Source: DAOTZU01 sp034433995 (GTDB taxonomy: Bacteria > Chloroflexota > Anaerolineae > UBA1429). Taken from it: a DNA stretch of 12,084 nucleotides. The stretch is from assembly GCA_034433995.1 (NCBI GenBank), contig DAOTZU010000102.1:1-12084 (forward strand), given 5' to 3'. The position numbers were made by a program, and so were the translations under genes. This document shows positions 5,379 to 12,084 of the stretch, piece after piece (position 1 is the first letter of the stretch; every line of letters begins with the position of its first letter). The notes under the pieces were generated by a model. The model searched no databases. It was not told the DNA's origin and saw only the letters and a list, made by a program, of their open reading frames with translations.

Positions 5379-7865
5379 ATGCACAAGAAAATCTCCCTCA
5401 ACGGCGCCTGGGATTTCCAGGAGAGCGGCAGCGAGGCCTGGTACGAGGGCCAGGTGCCGGGGTGTGTCCAGCTCGACCTGCTCCGCTTGGGCCTTGTGCC
5501 CGATCCCTTCTACCGACTGAACGAGGTGGAGCTGCACAGGTTGGAGGAGAAGGAGTGGGTCTATCGCCGCGAGTTCACCCTCAAGGCGGAGGATTTGGAA
5601 CACGACGAGATAGACCTGGTCTTTGAGGGGATAGATACCCTGGCCGAGATCTATCTCAACGATAGCTACCTGGGCCGGTCCGAGAACATGTTCATTCCCC
5701 AATACTATGAGGTGACGGACCTCTTGGAGGAGGGGGAAAACCGCCTGGAGGTGCGGTTTTTGTCGCCCCTTACAACCATCAAGGCTATGGAGCGCACCAG
5801 CCCTCTGCAGCTCAAATCCAGTTGCGAGAGCGCCCGTCCCTACATCCGCAAGGCGCAGTATAGCTACGGCTGGGATTGGGGGCCCCGCATCGCCCAGGTG
5901 GGGTTGTGGAGGTCGGTGTATCTGGAGTTCCTGGATCAAGCGGTGATCGTGGACCCGTTTTGTTACACCGAAAAGATCACGGGCGATGACGCAGAAGTGC
6001 GGGTGGTGGCGGAGGTGGATAGCTTCCTGGACGAGGAGGAGCAACTCCTGGCCCGGATCACCTTCAGGCTCGATGGCGCCGTGCAGGCTCGGACGGAGGT
6101 GCCGGTGGTGATCAAGGGCGGGGGTCTGGGCTTGGAGGCGCGGCTGACCATCCCCCATGCCCGATTGTGGTGGCCCAACGGCCTGGGCGACCAACCCCTG
6201 TACGAGGTAACGGTCCAGCTCCTCCACCAGGGCCAAGTGGTGGACGAGCGCGCCTTCCAGACGGGCCTGCGCACGGTGCAGCTTATCCAGGAGCACGACG
6301 CCGAGGGGCAGAGTTTCATCTTTTGCATCAACGGGGTCAAGGTCTTTGCCAAGGGGGCCGATTGGGTGCCGGCCGATAACCTGTTGCCCCGCCTGACGGA
6401 GCAAGACTATGACGAGTATATCCGGCTGGCCCAAGAGGCCCACATGAACATGCTGCGCATCTGGGGCGGCGGCATTTACGAGGACCCCGCCTTTTACCGG
6501 GCCTGCGACCGGCGGGGGATCATGGTCTGGCAGGATTTCATGTACGCCTGTGCCCAATATCCCGATGAGCTGGATTGGTTCCAGAAGCTGGCCGAGGAGG
6601 AGGCGGAGCTGGTGGTGCGCCGCTTGCGCAACCATCCCTGCCTGGTTCTCTGGTGCGGGAACAATGAGAACAACTGGGGCTTTGACGAATGGTGGCACAA
6701 CGGCGAGCCAAAATACCTGGGCAATTATATCTATCGTGAGATCTTGCCCCGCATCTGTGCCGACCTGGACCCCTCGCGGCCCTATTGGGTCTCCAGCCCC
6801 TGGGGTTGGACCAAGCCCAACAGCATGTCCGATGGTGACCGCCATTCCTGGCTGGTGTGGAGCAGTTGGCAGGATTATCAGCATTATGCGGCGGATACGG
6901 GCCGCTTTATCAGCGAGTTCGGCTTTCAGGCCATGCCTACCTGGAAGACGGTGCTCTCCTTCACCGCGCCGGAGGATCGCTCCATCCTCAGCCCGGTGAT
7001 CCTGGGCCACCAGAAGATGGTGGAGGGCACGGAGCGCCTGGTGCGCTTTTTGGTGGGGCGCATCGGTTTCCCCAAGGATTTCCGCAGTTTCGTCTACCTT
7101 ACCCAGCTCAACCAGGCGGAGGCCATCCGTTTTGGCGTGGAGCACTGGCGGCTGCGCAAATTCATGACCTCCGGCGCCCTCTATTGGCAGCTTAACGATT
7201 GTTGGCCCGTGGCCAGTTGGTCCTGCCTGGATTATTACAAGCGCAAGAAGGCCCTGTATCACTATTCTCGGCGTTTCTTTGACCAGATCCTCCCCGTGGT
7301 GCGTCACGACGGGGAGCAACTGGTGGTGCGGGTGGTGAACGATACCCTGCAGCAACAGAAGGCCTGGGTGCGCCTGCGCGCCTACCGCTTGGATGGCACC
7401 AAGCTGGGGGAGCTGAAGCTGGATACCACCCTGCCCGCCAACGACGTGGCCACCGTGGGCCGCTTCAAGTTGGAGGAGTTGGGCATCGGCTATACGCCGG
7501 CGGTGCAGGTGGTGGATATCCCCGGTACCACCTTGCCCCAGGAATGCAACGGGGAGCTCTTGAACACCGTCATCTTTGTCACCGTGGGGTTGGAGGAAGA
7601 GTGTTACACCAACTATTTCCTCTTTGATCGCTTTCGGGCCCTGAAGCTGGTGCCGCCGCCCATCCAGGTCAAGGTGGAGGGGACATACATCACCCTCAGT
7701 TCGCCGGTGCCGGCCTTTGGCGTGGTGGTGGAGGCCGAGCACGACGTGGACCTTTCGCCCAACTGGTTGGTGCTGGAGCCGGGCGTGCCCCAGGTGATCG
7801 CCTGCTCTGCCGCGCCGGGCCAGGTGGAGGTGTTCGACCTGACCCGTCTGGTCAGCAAAATCTAA
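5379..7865 (+). CDS. Beta-mannosidase, glycoside hydrolase family 2
   Basis: This 828-residue protein matches GH2 beta-mannosidases, which release mannose from the non-reducing end of beta-mannosides such as manno-oligosaccharides or N-glycan cores. The N-terminal jelly-roll sugar-binding domain covers about 1-185, with LNGAWDF (7-13) and YGWDWGPR (163-170), a hallmark of this subgroup. A beta-sandwich follows to about 310. The TIM barrel carries NMLRIWGGGIYE (357-368), the acid/base E430 in CGNNEN and the nucleophile E513 in ISEFGFQAMP. The C-terminal beta domains run from about 650 to the end. Length fits the family (about 800-870). There is no signal peptide, so it probably acts in the cytoplasm on imported oligosaccharides. 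ATG 5379 has AGGAGG (5365-5370) eight bases upstream. Both catalytic residues are intact. A general GH2 activity on another beta-linked sugar is the main alternative. Confidence 0.93.
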   Translation: MHKKISLNGAWDFQESGSEAWYEGQVPGCVQLDLLRLGLVPDPFYRLNEVELHRLEEKEWVYRREFTLKAEDLEHDEIDLVFEGIDTLAEIYLNDSYLGRSENMFIPQYYEVTDLLEEGENRLEVRFLSPLTTIKAMERTSPLQLKSSCESARPYIRKAQYSYGWDWGPRIAQVGLWRSVYLEFLDQAVIVDPFCYTEKITGDDAEVRVVAEVDSFLDEEEQLLARITFRLDGAVQARTEVPVVIKGGGLGLEARLTIPHARLWWPNGLGDQPLYEVTVQLLHQGQVVDERAFQTGLRTVQLIQEHDAEGQSFIFCINGVKVFAKGADWVPADNLLPRLTEQDYDEYIRLAQEAHMNMLRIWGGGIYEDPAFYRACDRRGIMVWQDFMYACAQYPDELDWFQKLAEEEAELVVRRLRNHPCLVLWCGNNENNWGFDEWWHNGEPKYLGNYIYREILPRICADLDPSRPYWVSSPWGWTKPNSMSDGDRHSWLVWSSWQDYQHYAADTGRFISEFGFQAMPTWKTVLSFTAPEDRSILSPVILGHQKMVEGTERLVRFLVGRIGFPKDFRSFVYLTQLNQAEAIRFGVEHWRLRKFMTSGALYWQLNDCWPVASWSCLDYYKRKKALYHYSRRFFDQILPVVRHDGEQLVVRVVNDTLQQQKAWVRLRAYRLDGTKLGELKLDTTLPANDVATVGRFKLEELGIGYTPAVQVVDIPGTTLPQECNGELLNTVIFVTVGLEEECYTNYFLFDRFRALKLVPPPIQVKVEGTYITLSSPVPAFGVVVEAEHDVDLSPNWLVLEPGVPQVIACSAAPGQVEVFDLTRLVSKI

Positions 7866-7870
7866 TTTTT

Positions 7871-8016
7871 AACACGGAGGCACGGAGAACACAGAGCAAA
7901 GAGGAACCTCCGTGACCTCCGTGTCTCCGTGGTAGGAAAAAATGCTATCAAACACGGAGGCACGGAGAACACGGAGAAAAGAGGAAACTCCGTGCCCTCT
8001 GTGTCTCCGTGTTAAG
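7871..8016. repeat. Two CACGGAG palindromes, 80-bp period
   Basis: Two copies start at 7871 and 7951, exactly 80 bp apart. In each, a left arm of 9-base submotifs (ACACGGAGG, CACGGAGAA, CACRGAG) is followed by an A-rich loop around AAAGAGGA and a right arm of CTCCGTG submotifs. The arms form an imperfect hairpin of about 26 bp. The copies differ at scattered positions in loop and arms. The family is the same as at 1-215, but period and spacer differ. The second copy ends about 13 bp before the ribosome binding site of the next gene, and the first starts 6 bp after the mannosidase stop. Confidence 0.9.
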
Positions 8017-8039
8017 AAACCCTATTTCGGGAGGATGGG

Positions 8040-9116
8040 ATGACCGGTTTGCTGTATCGCCCCGACATGGATGCCGTACGCGCCCGCTTGACCGCCTGGT
8101 GGAACGGCGGCGACCTGGGCCGGCCGGCCATGGCCCTTTACGCCCCCCGCGAGGAACCGCTGGAGGATATCCCTGCCCTCCCCGAACCGGAGGGCTGGGT
8201 GACGGATTACTCCACCCGCGACTTTGCCTACCGGGTGAACCTCTCCGCCCGGGCCTGCGCCAGGCGCCGCTACCTGGCCGAGGCGGTACCCTCGGTGGCC
8301 CCGGATTTGGCGCCCAACTGCCTGGCCCTCTACCTGGGCTGCCATGGCGTGGAACAGCCGGGCACCGTTTGGTGTGAGCCTTTCCTCACCGATCCTGAGG
8401 AGGCCCGTTTCCGTTACGACCCGGAGAATTTCTACTGGCAATTTACCCTGCGCCTGGCCAAGGAGCAACTGCGCTTGGGCCGGGGCAAGTTTCTGGTGGC
8501 CTTTCCCGATCTCATCGAGGGGCTGGATACCCTGGCCGCCATGCGCGGCACGGAAGCGTTGCTGTTGGATTTGGTGGAGCGGCCGGAATGGGTGCAGAGG
8601 TGTCTGCGCCAGATCACCGATCTTTATTTTCACTATTATGATATTCTCTACGACCTGATCCGAGACGAGGTGGGCGGCTCCATGTTCTGGATCTGGGCGC
8701 CGGGGCGGATGAGCAAATTCCAGTGCGATTTCTCGGCCATGATCTCGCCGGCCATGTTTCGCGAGTTCATGGTGCCGGTGCTCACCGAGATGTGCGAGCG
8801 GGTCTCCTATTGTATGTACCATTGGGATGGCCCCGGAGCCATCCCGCACCATGACCTGCTGTTGAGCATCCCCAAGCTCAAGATGTTGCAGTGGACCCCC
8901 GGCGCCGGCACCGAGCAGTGCGCCCATCCGCGCTGGTGGCCCCTCTACCACAAGACGGTGGAGGCGGGGAAAAAGGTGTTCATCCACCTGGAATCGGTGG
9001 ACGACGTGCGCGCCTTGAAGCGCGAATTCGGCCCCAAGCTGCACCACTTTTTCCTCTCCCTGGGCGTTAGCTCGCTCCGGGAGGCGGAAGAGGTGTTGGC
9101 GCTGGTGAGCGCCTAG
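8040..9116 (+). CDS. Uroporphyrinogen decarboxylase-like (URO-D) TIM-barrel protein
   Basis: This 358-residue soluble protein fits the broad URO-D superfamily, which includes true HemE and corrinoid-dependent methyltransferases of the MtaA/MtbA type. Family-like features are the WWNGGDLGRPAMALYAPRE opening (20-38), ISPAMFREFMVPVL (235-248) and YHWDGPGAIPHHDLLLSIPKL (260-280), with QWTPGAG (284-290) downstream. This pattern belongs to a divergent branch, common near catabolic genes in Chloroflexota and Planctomycetota, whose substrate is unknown. There is no neighbouring haem gene, so a role in haem synthesis is unlikely. ATG 8040 has GGGAGG (8029-8034) five bases upstream. The amidohydrolase begins 14 bases after its stop, so the two probably act together. 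Family confidence is good and function is open. Confidence 0.78.
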   Translation: MTGLLYRPDMDAVRARLTAWWNGGDLGRPAMALYAPREEPLEDIPALPEPEGWVTDYSTRDFAYRVNLSARACARRRYLAEAVPSVAPDLAPNCLALYLGCHGVEQPGTVWCEPFLTDPEEARFRYDPENFYWQFTLRLAKEQLRLGRGKFLVAFPDLIEGLDTLAAMRGTEALLLDLVERPEWVQRCLRQITDLYFHYYDILYDLIRDEVGGSMFWIWAPGRMSKFQCDFSAMISPAMFREFMVPVLTEMCERVSYCMYHWDGPGAIPHHDLLLSIPKLKMLQWTPGAGTEQCAHPRWWPLYHKTVEAGKKVFIHLESVDDVRALKREFGPKLHHFFLSLGVSSLREAEEVLALVSA

Positions 9117-9130
9117 AAGGGATAAACACG

Positions 9131-10054
9131 ATGATGGATCGGCCGATGATCATTGATCTGCATACCCATGTGGGCGACCTACGCCTGAGCCGCGATGAGC
9201 CCCATGAACCGGTCACCTGGGAGAACCTCATCGCCCGGCTGGACGAGGAGGGGATCGCCAAGGCGGCGGTGTTGCCGGTGTACAACGCCTCGCCGGAGAG
9301 CGCGCCGCCGGGGATCGCCCTCCTGGATGCGCGCATGTCGGTGCGGGATCAAGTGCTGGACGCTGGCCGCTACCCCGGGCGCATCATCCCCTTCGGCAAC
9401 ATGGATCCCCGTTGGGGACACAACAGCCCCCACACCGATTTCGGCCCCATTCTAGATTGGTTCCTGGAGCACGGCTGCAAGGGGATCGGCGAGGTGACGG
9501 CCAACCTGCCCTTTGACGACCCGCGGGTGATCAACATGTTCCGCCAGTGCGGGGCCAAAGGCTTGCCGGTGACCATCGAATCCAGCGGGATGGAGGCCGG
9601 GCCGTACGGCCTGATGGATGATCCGGGGATGCCCCGGCTGGAGCGCTTGCTGCAGGCCACGCCCGCAACGCAGATCATCGCCCATGGGCCGGGGTTCTGG
9701 GCCGAGATGGCCGCGGATATTACCCCGGCCGAGCGTTGGTCCTATCCCCGAGGGCCCATCCGCCGGGAGGGGGCCACCTGGCGGCTCTTGCGGCGTTATC
9801 CCAACCTGTGGGCCGATCTTTCCGCCCACAGCGGCTACAACGCCCTCACGCGAGACCCGGAGGCCGGCCTGCGCTTCTTGGACGAGTTCCAGGATAAACT
9901 GCTCTTTGGCACGGATGTCTGTTTCGCCGAGCTGACGGCCCGGGCGCCGCAGCAAAAGTATCTCCAAGGGCTTGTGGCCGAGGGGAAGCTTGCGCCTCAG
10001 GCGTATGAGAAGATCATGGCGGGCAACGCTATCCGCTTGTTGAAACTTGGTTAA
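9131..10054 (+). CDS. Amidohydrolase family 2 metal-dependent hydrolase
   Basis: This 307-residue cytoplasmic TIM-barrel protein has the order of the ACMSD/amidohydrolase-2 group: metal ligands H11 and H13 in DLHTHVGD, GIGEVTANLP (118-127), IIAHGPGFW (182-190, H185) and LFGTDVC (258-264, D261). These enzymes hydrolyse or decarboxylate cyclic or aromatic acids and lactones using one divalent metal. After LPV (145-147), where the family usually has a histidine (PVxxH), this protein reads TIESS, so a likely ligand is Glu150 or is missing. The start is ATG 9131 (or 9134); the ribosome binding site is weak, with AAGG 10 bases upstream. It is translated just after the URO-D-like gene. The substrate is unknown. 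Confidence 0.82.
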   Translation: MMDRPMIIDLHTHVGDLRLSRDEPHEPVTWENLIARLDEEGIAKAAVLPVYNASPESAPPGIALLDARMSVRDQVLDAGRYPGRIIPFGNMDPRWGHNSPHTDFGPILDWFLEHGCKGIGEVTANLPFDDPRVINMFRQCGAKGLPVTIESSGMEAGPYGLMDDPGMPRLERLLQATPATQIIAHGPGFWAEMAADITPAERWSYPRGPIRREGATWRLLRRYPNLWADLSAHSGYNALTRDPEAGLRFLDEFQDKLLFGTDVCFAELTARAPQQKYLQGLVAEGKLAPQAYEKIMAGNAIRLLKLG

Positions 10055-10120
10055 CGCGGCAAGGCGGCGCCTTTGGGGGCCGGGTCGCTGCAGCGGGCGC
10101 GGGGCAGCGGTCGCCGGTGA

Positions 10121-11437
10121 CTAGCTCTGGTCCCGCTCCTCGCCGGTGGCCGAGGGCTTGTTGGGGGGCAGATCTTGTTCCAATTTGGCCAGGCAATCGG
10201 GGCATAAACCGTGGGTGAACTCGGCATCGGTGTGGTTGCTCACATAGAGGGCCACGTCCTGCCAATAGCCGGCGTCGTCGCGGATGCGTTTGCACCAAGC
10301 GCAGATGGGCAGTAGCCCCCGCAAGGTCTTGACGTTACTGAGGGCCTCCTGCAGCTCCGCCATCAGGCGTTCGCGCTCTGCCTCGATGCGCTTGCGGGCG
10401 GTGATGTCGCGCAAGACGATCAGCCGGCCCGTGAAGCGGCCCCGTGCATCGCGTAGCGGCGTCATCCGCACGTCATAATAGCGCTCGGCCTCGCCCTCAC
10501 CCAGGCGCACCTCGGCGCGCTGCTCCTCCGTGCTTTGGCAGAAGGGGAGCAGCTCCGTCGCCCGGGCCAATGCCTCCTCTGCCGAGCAGCCGATGACCTC
10601 TGCGGCGGAGGCCCCCGCGATCCCCTGCATCGCTGGGTTCCAATAGGCGATGCGTCCGTGGGCATCCACCACCAAGAGCCCGTCGGCCATGGTATCCACC
10701 AAAACGCTGCGGGCGATGGGCGCCAGGTCCAAGAGGTGATGGCGGGCCAGGCCCCAGAGCATCAAGGGGCCGGTGAAGGAGAACAGCAGGGGCGTCCATT
10801 CCAAGCCGCGCACGGGCACCAAGCCGGCCACATAGATGGCGTTGCCCACGATCGGCACCAACGAGGCGATAAGGATCACCCAAAGTTGAGGACGATAAAA
10901 AGCGCTGGCGCGCCGGATCTCTCCCATGAGGATGACCAGGCCGAGGAGCAGGAGGACATACGCATAGATGACAAAGACCCACCACCACAGGCCGTGATGG
11001 TAGAGGGCGATGTTGGTATGGGGATCAATGAGCACTTCCGGCCAGACCCATTGGCTGCGCACCGCCGCGATCACGATGGTGAGGACGGGGACGATGGCCA
11101 GAAACGCCATGGCGCGTGGGGTGAGATAGCGGCGTTGGCGGGTGTAGGTGAGGATAAAGGCAAAGAAGATCAGGGGCGCAGGGCAACTGCCCAGATAGGC
11201 AATCTGTGACCAGAGCACTTTGAGGGGCACCGTGGTGGCCGCGGCCTCCCAAGCGGAGGCAAAACACCAGATGGCGACGGCCAGCTCCATGAGGGCCAAA
11301 TAGCCTGCCCCCGAGACGCCCCGCCGTCGCCAGGCCGCCCCGGCGACCCAAAGGGCGATGACCGAGGCGAGGAACATCACCCCGGTATAGGGTTGGAAGC
11401 GATAAGCGGCGAGCAGGCGTTGGATGGCAAGGGACAT
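10121..11437 (-). CDS. Seven-TM / PAS sensor with C-terminal CxxC module
   Basis: This 438-residue protein begins with about seven hydrophobic helices (roughly 17-36, 44-63, 74-97, 108-126, 150-172, 183-206, 214-230), like the 7TM sensor region found in some histidine kinases. A PAS domain follows (about 245-350: ADGLLVVDAHGRIAYWNPAM to VLRDITARKR), then a short coiled coil (350-375). It ends in LPICAWCKRIRDDAGYW with C379 and C382 and HGLCPDC with C412 and C415, a probable zinc- or redox-binding module seen at the end of many PAS and response-regulator proteins. No histidine kinase, GGDEF, EAL or HTH domain is present, so output must go through the CxxC module or a partner. The ATG has no clear ribosome binding site, but a promoter candidate lies 53-81 bases upstream. 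It is convergent with the amidohydrolase gene. Confidence 0.85.
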   Translation of the reverse strand: MSLAIQRLLAAYRFQPYTGVMFLASVIALWVAGAAWRRRGVSGAGYLALMELAVAIWCFASAWEAAATTVPLKVLWSQIAYLGSCPAPLIFFAFILTYTRQRRYLTPRAMAFLAIVPVLTIVIAAVRSQWVWPEVLIDPHTNIALYHHGLWWWVFVIYAYVLLLLGLVILMGEIRRASAFYRPQLWVILIASLVPIVGNAIYVAGLVPVRGLEWTPLLFSFTGPLMLWGLARHHLLDLAPIARSVLVDTMADGLLVVDAHGRIAYWNPAMQGIAGASAAEVIGCSAEEALARATELLPFCQSTEEQRAEVRLGEGEAERYYDVRMTPLRDARGRFTGRLIVLRDITARKRIEAERERLMAELQEALSNVKTLRGLLPICAWCKRIRDDAGYWQDVALYVSNHTDAEFTHGLCPDCLAKLEQDLPPNKPSATGEERDQS

Positions 11438-11489
11438 CTTGTTTCACATCATGGATATGAATATAGAAACGATGCTTCTTACGCCTGTG

Positions 11490-11518
11490 TTTTTACTCTG
11501 TTAGGAGCCCCTTGTCAA
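11490..11518 (-). promoter_or_regulatory. Promoter candidate for the 7TM-PAS gene
   Basis: On the minus strand a perfect TTGACA (11518-11513) is followed by a 17-base spacer and TAAAAA (11495-11490), four of six -10 bases. Transcription would start near 11483, giving a ~46-base leader before ATG 11437. The tandem array starts about 65 bp upstream of this promoter. Confidence 0.45.
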
Positions 11519-11581
11519 AGGGAAATGACATGGGGGATAGCAGCATCCAGCGCTGCTGCCCAAGGTCGCCTCTTACCTTCT

Positions 11582-12084
11582 CGACACCCGAGGGTGTTGA
11601 AAAAAGGCGCGTAGAGGCCTTGCCCGCCGTCGGATGGACTCCGACGGCTCTGCTTGCCAAGCCCGCGGCGCGGGCTTACCATCCCCAGACGTCGGTTTCT
11701 AACCGACGGGGGCGTTTCTCGACACCCTCCCGACACCCGAGGGTGTTGAAAAAAGGCGCGTAGAGGCCTTGCCCGCCGTCGGATGGAATCCGACGGCTCT
11801 GCTTGCCAAGCCCGCGGCGCGGGCTTACCATCCCCAGACGTCGGTTTTTAACCGACGGGGGCATTTCTCGACACCCTCCGACACCCGAGGGTGTTGAAAA
11901 AAGGCGCGTAGAGGCCTTGCCCGCCGTCGGATGTAATCCGACGGCTCTGCTTGCCAAGCCCGCGGCGCGGGCTTACCATCCCCAGACGTCGGTTTCTAAC
12001 CGACGGGGGCATTTCTCGACACCCTCCGACACCCGAGGGTGTTGAAAAAAGGCGCGTAGAGGCCTTGCCCGCCGTCGGATGTAA
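11582..12084. repeat. Tandem array of the MITE-like element, 148-149 bp period
   Basis: Units start at 11582, 11731, 11879 and 12027, and the last is cut by the window end. All are head to tail and in the same direction as the solitary copy at 5097. Each unit is the ~124-bp element plus a ~25-bp linker containing a short palindrome (ACACCCGAGGGTGT) and an A6 run. In the second unit the hairpins lie at 11775-11797, 11808-11826 and 11839-11857. Copies are more than 97 percent alike. The period is not a multiple of three, so reading frames rotate from copy to copy and no repeat protein is encoded. Before the first unit, TTCTCGACACCC (11579-11590) looks like the tail of a preceding unit. The true array length is unknown. 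Confidence 0.92.

Noticed and set aside
5166..7742. An 858-codon open frame on the minus strand opposite the beta-mannosidase gene
   Set aside because: The plus-strand product has full GH2 motifs and a strong ribosome binding site. The antisense frame gives a low-complexity His/Leu/Gly/Pro-rich sequence and runs into the MITE-like element. It is a GC codon-bias shadow.
8040..9116. True HemE uroporphyrinogen decarboxylase
   Set aside because: The motifs match only the broad superfamily, the sequence is divergent and no haem biosynthesis genes are nearby.
10086..10109. Hairpin CGCTGC / GCAGCG in the gap between the amidohydrolase and PAS genes
   Set aside because: It has a six-base stem, a 12-base loop and no T tract. 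In GC-rich DNA this is expected by chance, so it is not called a terminator.
11582..11610. Intrinsic terminator at ACACCCGAGGGTGT followed by an A6 run
   Set aside because: On the plus strand the hairpin is followed by A rather than T, and on the minus strand the T run precedes the hairpin. Neither orientation has the correct hairpin-then-T order.
11512..12045. Small frames of 73-93 codons on both strands within the tandem array
   Set aside because: The 148-149 bp period shifts the frame at every unit, so no repeat protein is maintained. Translations are those of hairpin DNA.
11582..12084. CRISPR array
   Set aside because: Whole 148-bp units including all segments between hairpins are conserved. 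There are no short repeats alternating with unique spacers and no cas genes.

Overview
The window is a GC-rich bacterial segment that looks like a Chloroflexota (Anaerolineae-like) genome or metagenome-assembled genome. This is an inference from gene style, strong AGGAGG ribosome binding sites and the type of intergenic palindromic repeats. No rRNA or other taxonomic marker is present. Nine protein-coding genes are supported. No tRNA, rRNA, CRISPR array, phage gene or transposase was seen.

Layout. 1-215: tandem 90-bp repeats built from CACGGAG/CTCCGTG palindromes. 239-2966 (+): a tight three-gene operon with a six-hairpin glycosidase-like protein, a pRiA4b ORF-3-like protein and an exonuclease III/AP endonuclease. 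3031-5022 (-): a two-gene operon with a membrane-anchored TPR protein followed by a metallophosphoesterase, driven by a near-consensus sigma70-type promoter at 5062-5090. 5087-5228: one ~122-bp MITE-like element with imperfect terminal inverted repeats, three perfect internal hairpins and a 10-bp flanking direct repeat. 5379-7865 (+): a GH2 beta-mannosidase. 7871-8016: two more CACGGAG palindromes, 80 bp apart. 8040-10054 (+): a URO-D-like TIM-barrel protein and an amidohydrolase. 10121-11437 (-): a seven-TM/PAS sensor ending in a CxxC/CxxC module instead of a kinase. 11582-12084: a head-to-tail tandem array (period 148-149 bp, at least 3.4 copies, running off the window) of the same element found alone at 5097-5218.

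How it fits together. The glycosidase-like protein, beta-mannosidase, URO-D-like protein and amidohydrolase suggest catabolism of plant- or polymer-derived sugars and linked small molecules. A single pathway cannot be proved from the window. The most unusual content is non-coding: two unrelated palindromic repeat families, each seen in two places. One family shows a transposition footprint and a tandem array in which nearly all differences between copies fall outside the hairpin stems.
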